Origin: Monosporascus cannonballus
Lineage: Eukaryota > Ascomycota > Sordariomycetes > Xylariales
Direction of reading: 5' to 3'
Assembly: GCA_004154925.1 (NCBI GenBank)
Contig: QJNS01000257.1
Span: 45,823-109,822 of the forward strand
Length of the DNA: 64,000 nt
Within the stretch, counting starts at the first letter, position 1. Every line of letters begins with the position of its first letter. A program made the translations under genes and the position numbers. Below, piece by piece: positions 24,801-37,384 of the stretch. The notes under the pieces were generated by a model. The model searched no databases. It was not told where the DNA came from and worked only from the letters and a program-made list of their open reading frames with translations.

Positions 24801-26131
24801 TAGATTATTTTGGACGTCCATTGTATCTCAGCCCTATTAGTAAAGTCTGCCCGGCATTAACGGAAGGGATGACGGGGTAGGGGTATGGCATGATCGTGTG
24901 CTGAATCTGGTTCAATAAAGGCTTCCTTTTGGAAGTAGACAAGAGCGATCAACAACTATAAAGAATTAGACTAAAGCCGACGACCTGAAATTACATACCA
25001 GGTTGAAGTGGGTAAAATAAAGTCTTGTGCTGAAACAGAGTCTCCACCCCATCTACAATTGACTATTGAACCCGGAAGAAATGAATCTCTCCAGCTGAAT
25101 ACCATCAGGCAGAATTTTGTCACTACTTGCACAATATATCAAAAATAAGGACTCGACTAAAAGATGATGGGCCAGTCCAGTCCAAGGCGACTTATTTCAT
25201 TGACCATTCCCGCCGATATAGGGGTCCTTAAACGGGGGGTGTAGGGAAGTGGGGAGAGATGTTGGAGGCCCCTCTACTTGGAAACCACGGAGACATATAT
25301 ATATTAACTAGGTATTTAGTAGCACCGATGGTGTTAGTTCAACACGGTAGGAAGTTAAAGGCCGCGGGATCTGAGCGAGCAGCTTCCTAGTAGACACAGA
25401 TGTGAACGTAATGACACCAGACGCTTTCCATGGTTGTCCTTGTTTGCTCATTGAGCTTGTCCAGGCGAAGACAATCTGGTAGTTTAGACATTTCCTCAAC
25501 ATCGCATACGTGACGAAATCCTTTTTAAATAATTTAATGAGGCACGCGATACTGTCCTATCAAGTGACGGGGTGTTTGAACAGATGCTTAGTATATAGAT
25601 ACACGAAAGCTCACTATATCTAGCATGATCATTGTGTGTGTTCATTAATGTTACGTGGAATGTTGTTGGTTTGGGTTCCCGTAGTGCTAACGTTTCAGCA
25701 CTAAATTTAGCCCTGAGGTGCACCGGTGCAGGGAGCTTATTAGCTCTCAAGGTACGTACCTGGGCCCCACGTTACAGTGCCTCTGCGCTTCCTGCTCAGC
25801 CCCATCGCAAGGCTGACGTCTCCTGTCTACAAGACCCAACTGGAAATCCACTGAGCGATATCCTCGTCGAACTGGTCGAATTGCGCCGTCGGGGTGCCTG
25901 GGATGTGATATTATAGTTGCTGGCAACTGTCGACAGCCAAAAGTTCGCCGACCTTAACTTGACCAACCAACAAAAGCACCAACCTCACTTTCGATGATAC
26001 GTACCTGCCTCGCCGTGCCTCCCTAGCCGAAGTTTCCTTATGCTCAGCGGGATGAGGAATAGCCTAGATCCCAGCTGGGGCACTAGGTAAAGCTGCGCCG
26101 TGTTTGATATGACACGTCGCCGTAGACGAGA
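21855..26131. other. Gene-poor region, about 4.3 kb
   Basis: Open frames here are short and not protein-like, and I recognise no transposon domain. A GGTACC/GGTTACC-rich stretch with inverted GAGGTA and TACCTC copies lies at about 22375-22430. A perfect TACCTAGGTA palindrome lies at 23521-23530. The ends should contain the subtilisin promoter and the promoter of the BEACH gene. The middle may be old, decayed repeat DNA. Confidence 0.5.
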
Positions 26132-29100
26132 ATGGCTACCAGGACCAGACTGAGTCGCTATAGATCGTCGACCTCGGCGTCGACACCACCGCAGATATCC
26201 AAGGCCACTGAAGTTCTGCAGCGCCTCCTCAATGATATATCCTCTCTTGCCACGATCACCTCTGCCAATGGCTATCCCGAAATACACACTCTCATAAAGA
26301 AGGCCCGGCAGATCCAGCAATATCTTTCCGCGCCCATCCCGCCAAGCTCAGTGCAGGATGATTTTCGACACATTCACGGCTTCCACCGTCTGTTCGACGT
26401 GCTACGAGCTTTCTCTGGCTTTTATAACCCACAAAAACGGGACGAAGACGAGAGAAGGCGCTTCTTCGAGCTCCTTGATGCTGTATTTGGCGTCTTCTCC
26501 GCCGCTTTTCGAAACCACCCTGGTAATAGGCGCTATTTCCGGACACGAGTCGAAGGCGGCGGATGGGACGCTTTAGAGCAGACGATAGCAAGCATCGGGC
26601 TTGGGGGTACTGATTCGGATATCTGGACCTTGGGCCAATTGTTCGGGAAGTTCTTCTCACTATCCATTAACGATGTCTCCTTGGACAACCTCTGTTGGGA
26701 TGTTGTGTCAGTCCGAGCCTCGTCTCGGTCTCAAACCCAGTCTGGTATTCGGGAAAACGGCGCTGAGAGTGGAGAAGAAATTCTGCCGGAAGATCCAATG
26801 ACTATGATCGATTCTGCCATCGAAAAGGCCTTTTGTCAAACGTCGACGTTGCAGAACCCGGAGGTCATCCCTACGATTCTAGATTTCTGGGAGTCGATAC
26901 CAAGAGAGACAGGGCCTTCGGAAAACCTGGTCTCTCTTCTGGTCTTGAAGCTACTGTTTGCGATCATGACTGCATCGACTATTAACCTCTACCGCGTCCA
27001 TGAAACTGGAGTTCTTTCTCGATTCCTCAGGCTAGCGTTCGATGACGAATCGGTTCTCACTAGGGCAGAGCGTGATGTCATCTCGGCCTGCTGCCGGTCT
27101 CTCATGGCATTTGGCCTCAATACCCTCTCGGATGCCCAGTCACTCCTACTCAACCCCTCATTAACATCTTCTGATTTTTGCCTGGACATGATGAACACAC
27201 ACCACAGACCTTCTGCCATCCAATTTGATCTATCGCATCATGGCCATTCCTCGATTGATCTCCCTAAACTCGGCCGCTTGTTCCCACCTCAGTCGACTGC
27301 TGGCTATACTTTTACCACGTGGATTCGCATTGAGCGATTTGATCCCGAGTCCCATACCACTATCTTTGGTGTTTTTGATGTTACACAGACATGTTTTCTT
27401 CTCGCTTATCTAGAGAGAGATACGCGCAATTTCATATTACAAACATCAGTCACTTCTCAGCGACCAAGTGTGAGGTTCAAGTCCTTTACATTCGAAGAGG
27501 ACAAGTGGTACCACGTCGCGGTGGTACACCGAAGGCCGAAGACTATGACTGCTAGCAAAGCGTCACTTTACGTAAATGGGGAGTTCGTGGAGCAACTACG
27601 GGCTACCTATCCCGCCGTACCACCGTTATCAAATGGCAACACTGACAGCTTTGCTTCATTCACCTCCAACTATAACAAGAACATACCCGCCCAAGCATTC
27701 CTAGGGACACCGCGGGAACTTTCCTCGCACGTCGGGCCAGGTTTGATCCGCACCAAGTGGTCTCTTGCATCTGCCCACCTCTTTGAAGATGTGCTCAGTG
27801 ATGAAATCCTGGTAGTACCCAGCAGACTCGGGCCTGGGTACCAAGGAAACTTCCAAGACTGCCTCGGCGGCTTCCAGACGTATAGAGCTTCGGCTTCCCT
27901 GGGTCTTCAGAATGACCTGTTCAGCACCGGGAAGCATGGCGAGTCGGACATCATGAGGGTCATTCGTGACAAGGCTGCTAACTTAATACCGGAGAACCGT
28001 ATTCTTCTCAGCATAGTGCCGTCCTCGGTTTTCCGAGAAAGTGAAGGTTTTAGCGAGACGCAGCTGTTCCGGAATCTATCCAGGGGACCTGCCCAAACTC
28101 TCGTGCAGATGGTCCTGAAGAGTGGCACGGGTATAGCGATAAATACTGCATTGCCGTCGGTTAATGATGCTCTTCTTCGTTCAAGCGGCGTGGCCGTGTT
28201 GACTGGGGACCCGATCGTTTCAACGCCTCAGTTTTTTGATGATGCACTGTGGCGGCTAGCAGGATTCACACCGCTGGCACTCAAGTTGATCGACCGGGCT
28301 TCTACGGTGGACACGCTTCTCCGTGCTGTGGAAATGGTGTTTATATGCATCAACTCGAGCTGGCGCAACAGTGAAGCCATGGAGAAGGACGGAGGATACC
28401 CGATTTTAGCACTTCTCCTTAAGGTCAAGCTGGGTTTCGCTCCCTCTCTGAATGAGAGCCCAACACAGAGGATCGTACTGCCGCCTGAAGAGAGAGACAA
28501 ATTATGCTTTCAACTCCTCAGCCTCTTGCTGGAGTTTGTGGGGTACAACCACCGCGAGCCTCTTGAATCCGTCATAATCAACCCTCTTGCATATCGTATC
28601 TTATTGGTTGACTTCGATGGATGGAGAAGAAGCGCTCCGATCGTTCAAGAACTGTATTACAAACAGTTCATAACCTTTGCAACCAGGAGCAAATACCATC
28701 AGCATAATAACCGCAGGTTAATTCGAATGCGTGAGTGATGATACGTCTGATAACCCCTGCTACTGCTGACGAGGCCTTGGCTAGGGATTGTCAAAAGGCT
28801 TCTTGATGCCGTGAAGTCGGAGCTGTTGCCGGAGAATGTAGTCCCATTTTTCATGGAGACTATTGAAACTCTCGTCAGGCGCAGCTACAACACGGAAGTG
28901 CATCGGACGCTTGCCTTATTTATCACCTACGCCTTCCATACCGCTTCAGGATCTCTTGCACGCACGGCGAAACCTTCATCGATATCGAGTCGCAATGCCA
29001 CACTTTCGACATCGACGCCTAAACAGTCTACTAGCGATCTGAACCGAGCCGGCCAAAGCGCGGCGAGGTATGTGACGAAAAAAGAGGTCGGCACAAGAAT

Positions 29101-32100
29101 CCTGGCGATGTATTGCCGACTCCTCTGTGAAAAGGGGAGCCTAGCAATCATTCGAAAGTTTGCAAAGACCGTTACGAATAAGGTACTTGACTCGTGGCCA
29201 TCAAGGAACGATTCGAAGCTGACGATGGCCCAGTGGCTCTTGTATCTTCTTACTGAGGACGAACCGGAAATAGTCGTGAACGGCTGCAAAATTCTTGCGA
29301 GACTCTTGGTGACCTCGGGTTCAGCCTACGTCACCAAGTTCTCGGGGAAGACCGGCGGGTTTTACATCATGGCGCACCGCCTGAAACGGTGGTCGGATAT
29401 CCCGGCGCTCTGGGTGATCTGTTTCAGCATACTCTTCGGGTGCGATGTTGCGGATGTCGACTTTGACAAGAATTTCGGTTTCTTCAGCCTCATCGAGGCA
29501 TTCGGGAAATGCAAGGTTGTCAACGCAGGCGCCTTACCAATTCTTACCGCTATGCTTCAGCATGGCCTCAAGGATGTCCTTAGAAACCAAGAAGATCCGG
29601 ATTCGCCTTCAGCCGAACCGGATCCCGCTATGATCGCACCCATGATTCTCGAGTCCTCCACGCAATCAAAAACAGGACTTATGAATGAGCAAGAACCAGG
29701 ACGTAAGTTTCTTGCTTCGCCTTGTTCCTATCTAGCTGACCGCGGCTCGTATCTCATCTAGAAAGATCTCGCTCTAACCGTGAACCCACTGTTGGCAATG
29801 CAGCAGTCCTGCAAACCGTGATACGGTTTCTCGTAGATATTCATGCTCGGTCGCCGGATTTTCGAGAATTTGCTTTGACTTCAGACTATGTGAGGCTGCT
29901 CTTAACTGCTTTATATCCTGCAATTGTGAGCACGGATCCCGTCAGCCCTGACATTGAGCTCAACTCGCAGGACTCTGCACTTACCTTTGAAGGCACCGAC
30001 GTCATCATCCGCCCAGTTCCTGGTTCCTCGTCTGCTGCGCCTGTGATTAGGACCTCCACTCCAACTGACCCTTCGCAATCGGCTACAGCTACCAACTATC
30101 GTGGGACCCCCTTGCGTAAAGCGTCATCGTTCATATTACTGCCCTCTCAGAAGTCCCCCCAACCTAGCCCGGCTCGCCTCACCCATGTGATGTCTCCTAA
30201 GAAGAAAATCGCAGCACAGAACGTTAGTAACAGCGTGCTAGAGGGAATCTTGGAGCTAATCGTCAACGTCTTTTTGGACCAACTATTGAACCGGAAGGAG
30301 TTTCCTGGTTTCGGCTTGTTTCTCAACGTCCCGCCGGGATTTCAGGAGCACCAGGCTTACTTCGAATCTTACGTGCTTCGTAACACCATCCTCCATCTTT
30401 CAACCAGCGTTAAGCTCGATTGGAAGCTTCTCAATGAGCCGAGAGTATTGACCAACATGGCGAGATTCAGCCTCCACATGGTAGAGGCAATTTTCGAGGG
30501 CTGGTTTATGAACGGGACCGAGTCGATACTGGACTTTGCAGGATTATTACTGGAACATCTCCAAAAACCAGATGTTGCCAAAATGAAGAGTGTGAGGCTC
30601 TGCACACAAGCTGTGTCCACCATCCGCAGCTCGTTTCTGAAGCTAGTCCTTTTAAGATTCTCAGAAATGGACGACCCGCAGACCACCGATCTCGAGGCCA
30701 ACTTCTCCATGGACAAGATACTTTACTGGCAGATGGTGGTTCTGGAATCTCTTTCTGTCACCGACGACTATATGAGGCTTTTATGGTATCAACTCTATAC
30801 TAAGCTGGTCGACGCCAGGGAAGCTGTGAGGCTTGCTGCGGTAAATATCTGGCGTATTATGCTGGTACAGAAACCGGAGGAGTCCTCATTACTCTTCAGT
30901 CAGTTCACCATCCCAGATCAACTTCAGCTAGTCTCCGGTTTTCAGAAGTTGACTGAGCTTGACACGGACACCTTTCTGGAGTGGGTTGACCAGCATCGTC
31001 CGTCATTAGACGTACTGTTTTTTGGTAGCATGTCTCGGGCCTGGGAAGAATTCGTTGGCATGGAGAATCAACGCACCGCCGAGACGGCTAGGTCACGCCT
31101 CGCTAAACGCAAAGAGACTCTCAGGAAGTGGCACCTAGAGGCTGTTGAACGTGGGAGCATCCTGTCGCGACACGATCAGGCTAATTTCGCTTGGATGAAG
31201 TCGATATATGCGTCGGAGCACTTCAAGCATCAGCGTCTGATGCAAGATAACCAGGATGACGCCTACTTCTTCGCGACGGCTTTCTCCAAGATGCAGGAGG
31301 ATCTCACGCGACCAGGTGCAGTCTTGCACCAGCCCAGCCCTATTAAGTGGAAGCTGGATAGGACAGAGGGTCGCAACCGCATGCGTCTTCGACTTCTGCC
31401 CGATCCGCCCGCCCGGCATGAACAGTATCAACCCAAGCGCCGAGCCGTCGATTTGCCCTCGGCTTCTTCCCTAAAAGGAAATTCTTCGATCTCTCAAGGC
31501 CAGGCTACGTTACCAGTTCGGACCCGTTCTTTATCCGTATTGACGACAGGCTCCAATCTTGAGGAGGCTTCAGATCCATCTAACCCGTCGGCTACAGCGC
31601 AGACGAATCCCGAGGCTGCTGACGGATCTGTTGTTCCCGAGGACGATTTTGAGCTTGTCGACGACCCCAACGACCCGAACGGCGCGGATGACATTTTCGA
31701 AGACAAGAACCGGCGAGTAATACGGCGGCTGGGGTCAGGGGATGCTGTCCAGCAAGTCTATAATATCTCCCGGATCATCGGACTCGATGCTTGCGAAGGT
31801 ATACTGATCGTGGGTAAAAACGCCTTGTACATTATGGACAATTTCTTCCAGTGTGCGGACGGGGAGATTGTAAATGTTTGGGAGGCACCGGTGGAGGAGC
31901 GCGACCCTTTCTCTCAGATCATAACCGGTGCAAAGGCCGGCGAGAGGAGGCGTACCTCGAGTGCTCAGGATTCGCGTAGCTGGAAGTGGCACGACGTCAT
32001 CAGCATATCCAAACGTCGATTCCTGTTCCGCGACGTGGCAATCGAGATGTTTTTTACTGATGGCCGGAGCTACCTGGTAACAGCCAAAAGTGCGGAAGTG

Positions 32101-34194
32101 AGGGATGAGGTTTTTGTGAGGCTAATCAGCAAGTCACCTCATGCGGCGGGTTCAAACTCGTTGCCCAACCCGGAAGATGCTTGGCGATTGGAGTCCCTGA
32201 GGGTTATTGACGAATCACCCCAGACATTGGGGTCGAAATTCGGGAGCATCTTCAACTCTTCGCCGTGGAACCCGATCATGCGTAAATGGCAAAGGGGTGA
32301 AATCTCGAACTTCCACTACCTCATGCTTGTTAACACAATGGCAGGCAGAACTTTCAATGATCTCACGCAGTATCCCGTATTCCCCTGGATCCTCGCCGAT
32401 TACACTAGCGAGGAGTTGGACCTTGACGATCCCACAACCTTCCGAGACCTCTCGAAGCCCATGGGTGCGCAGACGGCTCGACGGCAAACGGATTACAGAT
32501 CCAGGTACGACAGTCTGGCAGAGATCGGCGAAACCCCTTTCCACTATGGCACTCACTACTCCTCGGCCATGATCGTCGCGTCATATCTGATTCGCCTGCC
32601 TCCATTTGTACAGTCGTATATCCTGCTGCAAGGCGGCTCGTTTGATCACGCCGATCGACTCTTCTTCTCGGTAGAAGGGTCGTGGAGGTCTGCCGCCCAG
32701 GACAACGGGTCTGACGTTCGCGAACTAATCCCCGAGTTCTTCTATCTGCCGGAATTCCTCACCAACGTAAATGGATACAATTTTGGCGACCGCCAGGGCA
32801 CGGGAGGCAGGGTTAACAACGTCGAGTTGCCACGGTGGGCTAAGGGAGACCCTAAGATCTTTATTGCAAAGCACCGCGAAGCGCTAGAATCTCCTTACGT
32901 CAGTCGGAATCTCCATCACTGGATTGATCTGATCTTCGGGTACAAGCAGCGGGGCGAAGCCGCTGTGGAAAACCTAAACGTGTTCCATTATCTTTCCTAT
33001 TCCGGCGCCAAAGACCTCGACAACATCACCGACTCAAACGAGAGGCATGCTACGACGAGCATAATTCACAACTTCGGCCAGACACCGCACCAAGTATTCA
33101 GCAAGTCCCACCCGCCTCGGGAGAGCGTCACGTTTCCGGCGAAGAGACTTGATACTTCTTGCCAGGCTCTTGCAAGGATACCACATCCGCTCCTCGAAAG
33201 CCGTGAGCGTGTCGCGTCACTCACGTATTCTCCAAAGTTGGACCGTCTCCTATGCTCATCACCGTTCCGAGTCAACCTCCCCCCTTATTTCGACAAATAC
33301 GTCGAATGGGGATTCTCGGACAATAGCGTGCGGTTCTTCTTCACGGAGAACCGGAAGAGCGCGGGTGTCAACGAGGCGCTGCACATCGGGCAGATCTCAT
33401 GCGTGGTGGTTGCGGACTCCAAGACGCTGATTACGGCTGGCGAGGACTGCGTCGTCTCGGTCTTTGGAATCCAGACGGCGTCGGGAAAGCCGGTGGAGCT
33501 CGCGCACCGGTCCTCGCTCTTCGGCCACAAGACACCCGTCACCACCATCGCCGTGTCGCGGGCCTTCAGCACCCTCGTCACCGTGTCGGCCGACGGCCAC
33601 GTCTTCCTCTGGGACCTCAACCGGCTCGAGTTCGTGCGGAAACTGCCGACGAGCCCGGCACGCGCACAGATCGAGTGCGCGCGCATCAACGACATATCGG
33701 GGGAGATCATGCTGTGCTCGGGCCCTAACGTCGCGCTGTACACGATCAACGGCGACCCGATCCTGGACCAGAACGTCTGCGGCGCGGCCGAGCCCGACGA
33801 CTTCGTGCACTCGTGCGCCTTCTACGAGGGCTCGGGCAACGAGTGGCTCGCGAGCTACCTCGTCTTCACGGGCCACAAGAGAGGCCGCGTCAACATCTGG
33901 AAGCGCGTCGTCTCCCGCGAAGGCAGGTGGGCGCTTGAGTTCGTCCGCCGCCTCGACCACGTCGACGCCCGCTCCGAGGCCGGCCTCAACACCGAGGCCG
34001 CCATCACCTGCATCGCGCCCATGCCGCAGCTCGTGTACACGGGTGACGACGACGGCAGAGTGGTGAGTTACCTAATTTGCCCATTTACCCCGCTGTATAG
34101 TGCAGTTTGTGATAGAAGGGCGTAAACTGACATTGTCTGGGTTTTTTTTTTCCCTATCTAGTACGAGTGGAACCTGATCCAAAGGGAAAGATAG
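26132..34194 (+). CDS. BEACH-WD40 protein (LYST/neurobeachin/Bph1 family)
   Basis: Four exons (26132-28730, 28785-29702, 29762-34062, 34162-34194) give about 2616 residues. Splice donors are GTGAGT, GTAAGT and GTGAGT, and each junction is in phase. The last exon adds only YEWNLIQRER and a stop, closing the final WD blade. Order: helical armadillo-like N-terminus; a concanavalin-like domain at about 389-495 (GYTFTTWIRIERF, DKWYHVAVVH, ASLYVNGEF); a PH-like module at about 1820-1960; the BEACH domain at about 2005-2290 (NFHYLMLVNTMAGRTFNDL, YPVFPWILADY, FHYGTHYSSAMIVASYLIR, FGYKQRG); and C-terminal WD40 repeats (SADGHVFLWDLNRLEFVRKL). Such proteins act as scaffolds in membrane traffic and lysosome/vacuole or autophagosome size control. 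Yeast Bph1 is the nearest named relative in build. Confidence 0.93.
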
Positions 34195-34792
34195 CGACTT
34201 TCGCTAGATCACGGTCCGGTGCTCGCGCATGTGCGGTCGCAGTCCAAAGTCGTAGCCGTATAACTCGGGTCAGACAACAGCGGCTTTGCGCCCCGTACGG
34301 TAGTGGGTTACGTAAGCGGGTTCCGAGTTGGTCGCGGCTTTTCTGGGTTCATGGGTTTTTAGATAGACAGATTATAGGGACGGCGAGGTCGTAATTTAGG
34401 AAGAGAAGAGGCAAAAAGGAGTACGGGAAGTATGGTTACCAACGACGACGGAAATACTCCGCCGGACCTGTCATAGACTCTCTCAATATATAGTCCGAAA
34501 CAGATACATAGAAACGCAGAGCCACATTTTGACAATTGACGAATTTCTTTTTTCTCCGCGGTTTTGGTGGTGATGTGTATATACAGCGGCTTCCACCAGC
34601 CGTTCGGCTATGCTGGCCACTTCCCCCTCGGCTCCTTCTTGCCTGTCGAATATGCGTGGTCCCTCATCTAGACGGTGGTGTACAATCCCATCACCCCTGT
34701 TCACATTTTCGGACGCCCCACCAGTCGCTCTCGGTCAATCACCTCCAACAATCCTAGTAGCTTGTTCCTGCTTCCATTCGTGGTAACCGCGC
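34195..34792. other. Convergent intergenic region
   Basis: 3' flanks of the BEACH gene and of the complex I subunit gene. No gene or repeat is seen. Confidence 0.5.
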
Positions 34793-35146
34793 TCAGTCGT
34801 CGTATCCGCTCAGCTGTTTTCTGGGGCCCGTGGGAACTGTGGTTGTTGTTCTTGGTCAGCAACCATCCTTTGCTAATTACACTCCCCCCTCGATCCTTTT
34901 CTCTTCTTTATTTTTAGGCTGGCGGTAAAGGGGGCTGGGGCGTCGTCTTATCGTACCGGGATACGTCATGGGGATGGGCGCCGCGCGCTCGTAACCGAGG
35001 CGGTTCAGCAGGGGCGGCACCGTGAACAGCACCACAGGGCCGCAGCCGCCGATGAAGCAGCTCCAGAAGTAGGCCGGGCGCTCGCGCGCCGCCCAGCGCC
35101 AGTACCGCAGGGGACCGGCCCAGAAATGGGGCGCCGGATTGATCAT
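34793..35146 (-). CDS. nuo9.5: NADH:ubiquinone oxidoreductase 9.5 kDa subunit (NDUFA3-like)
   Basis: Two exons (35146-34957 and 34836-34793) give 77 residues. Exon 1 encodes MINPAPHFWAGPLRYWRWAA and a single hydrophobic segment (FWSCFIGGCGPVVLFTVPPLL), ending at PMTYPG. Left unspliced it runs into an unrelated basic tail of about 26 residues. A 120-base intron (donor GTACGA, acceptor CCACAG) brings in a 44-base exon reading VPTGPRKQLSGYDD, which matches my memory of the Neurospora subunit's end (PTGPRKIPQGYDD). It is an accessory membrane-arm subunit of respiratory complex I in the inner mitochondrial membrane, without a cofactor. The donor is not ideal, but the recovered C-terminus makes the model secure. 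Confidence 0.9.
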
Positions 35147-35801
35147 TTTTTGGCGGGGGGAGCTGTAGATGGTTTGGGGTGCTGGAGTGAGTAGTTAGCA
35201 GGCTGGAGGGGGTTGTATAGAAGGAGAGTATTGCGGAAGAAATACCCAGTTGGCTGTGTACGGAGGAGAGTGTCTGTCGAGCTTGGAGGACGGGAATGAG
35301 CTCGCCGGAGATATATCCAAGCTACTTCCTTCCCCGTCAGTAAGTTAGCCGACCGTCAATTGACGTCGAAGCTCCTGCCGTTACGCAGATGCTGAGTGGT
35401 CCGTGCGGGATTATCGGCTAAGGGTCGGTTAATTACGAGCCTCAAGCACAAGCAATGAGACCGGATACCGTATCTTAGTATCTCAGCATCTTACTACCTA
35501 CCTAGGTGCATACCAGGTATCTTACCTAGGTAGCATTTAATATCTTAGTATCTTGGCATCTTGGCATGCGACTTAGCGGCTACGTATGCCAGAGCCAGCC
35601 AGAGTGTGTTGAAGCTCCAGACATCCGAATCAACGGATCTGGACAAAACGGGACAGCTTGCGAACTCAATTTAACCACACCCAAAGAATCTCCAATGCGC
35701 AGCGAGTTCCTGCTGTCGCGCGTCTCCCTTTCGTTTCTTTCTTCCCTCTCTTAGTTGACTTGTCAATTGGTCCATTTTCCTCGAAGAGGGAGACGATCAA
35801 C
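35147..35801. promoter_or_regulatory. Divergent promoter region nuo9.5 / OST48 gene, with short repeats
   Basis: The 655 bases between two divergent start codons hold a cluster of short repeated words at about 35470-35568. TATCTTAGTATCT occurs twice, with related GCATCTT words, plus a perfect TACCTAGGTA palindrome at 35523-35532 and a nine-of-ten copy at 35498-35507. No regulator can be named. Confidence 0.5.
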
Positions 35802-37384
35802 ATGAGGTCCCTGCTGTCCTTCCTCGTCCTGGCGCTGGTGGCCGTCGTCCACGCCATCAGTGCCGGCGGCGACAGGCTGCTGGTGATCCTGGAAGATGTC
35901 GCTGACAAGGCCGGTTATTCCAGGTTTCTCGGTGACCTGGAGGGTACGTACGCTCCTGTTTCCGCGGATACACGCAATTTTTTTTTCGAAAGGTGTCCGT
36001 GCCGACTGACAACCCGAACAGCACGAGGTTACGATATTGTATACGAGACGCCCAAGAGCGAGACTTTGAGAGTATTCAACCTTGGCGAGCGGTCCTACGA
36101 CCATATCCTGCTCCTGCCTACCAAGTCCAAGGGTTCGTCTTACCTACCCTGCCATCTATTGGGAACGCAAAGTACTGACACCCAAGCTGAAGGCCTCGGT
36201 CCCAACTTGACCCCGAATATTCTACTGGACTTCATTAATGCGAGGGGCAACATTCTCCTCGCTCTTTCAGCCTCTACTCCTGTACCCAACTCGATCGTTT
36301 CCCTCCTTCTCGAGCTGGATATCCACCTGCCACCGGACCGCACCGGTCTCGTCGTCGACCATTTTAACTACGACGTGAACTCGGCCGCGGACAAGCACGA
36401 TGTGCTTGTGCTCCCTCCCCCAGGATCTCTCCGACCAGGCGTCAAGGACTTCTTCAGCCCCGCCTCCCCGAACGGCGAGCGCATCGCCTTCCCTAACGGC
36501 GTCGGCCAGACCCTTGGCCAAGGTCCCCTCCTTGCCCCGATCCTGCGCGCTCCCTCCACAGCTTACAGCTACAGCCCGAAAGAGCAAGGCGAAGTCCTCG
36601 ACGACCTCTTCGCTGCCGGGGCCCAGCTCAACCTCGTGACCACCATGCAGGCTCGCAACTCGGCTCGCTTCACCGTCGTCGGCTCCGCAGACATGCTGAG
36701 CGACAAGTGGTTCGATGCCGAGGTCAAGCAGGTGGGCGAGAAGAAGGGGGTCAAGACTGCGAACCGAGAGTTCGCCAAGGCTGTGAGCGGCTGGACCTTC
36801 GGCGAGATTGGCATTCTGCGTGTCAACTGGATTGAGCATCACCTGAACGAAGAGGGGATGAGCAACGCAAGCAACCCCAAGATCTACCGCATCAAGAACG
36901 ATGTCGTAAGTGCCTGTTCCTCGACGCTGAGCCATGTTCAGACGCTAACATGGGCAAGACATACTCTATCTCCCTTTCAGAATACGTCTGGGACAAGTGG
37001 GTCCCCTTCGCCGTCCCCGAAGGCGACGAGCTGCAGTTGGAATTCAGCATGCTCTCGCCCTTCTACCGCCTGAACCTGCAGCCCACGCTGTCGTCGGAGG
37101 ACAGCACGACGTACTCGGCGTCGTTCAAGCTGCCGGACCAGCACGGCATCTTCAACTTCAAGGTCAACTACAAGCGGCCCTTCCTCAGCAACGTCGAGGA
37201 GAAGAACACCGTCTCGGTGCGCCACATCGCCCACGACGAGTGGCCCCGCAGCTGGACCCACACCGCCGCCTGGCCCTGGATCGCCGGCATCGGCGCCACC
37301 GTCACGGGCTGGCTCGGCTTCTGCGCCCTCTGGCTCTACAGCAAGCCCGTGGCGGCGGGCGTCGGAGGCAAGAAGACGCAGTGA
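35802..37384 (+). CDS. wbp1: Oligosaccharyltransferase 48 kDa subunit (OST48/Wbp1)
   Basis: Four exons (35802-35943, 36022-36132, 36193-36905, 36959-37384) give 463 residues. The protein is an essential non-catalytic subunit of the ER oligosaccharyltransferase, which moves the lipid-linked glycan onto nascent proteins. It has a signal peptide (MRSLLSFLVLALVAVVHA), a lumenal domain (ARGYDIVYET, GERSYDHILLLP, KGLGPNLTPNILLDFI) and one C-terminal membrane span (AGIGATVTGWLGFCALWLY) with a short cytosolic end. The second intron is exactly 60 bases and in frame, with a GTTCGT donor, an ACTGAC branch site and a GAAG acceptor. Removing it restores SKGLGPNLT; keeping it would insert 20 residues. The third intron restores NDVTYSISLSEYVW. 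ATG 35802 is preferred over in-frame upstream codons because the signal peptide begins there. Confidence 0.93.

Noticed and set aside
33397..33960. 187-codon minus-strand frame
   Set aside because: It is antisense to the WD40 end of the BEACH gene in a GC-rich stretch; no domain is seen.
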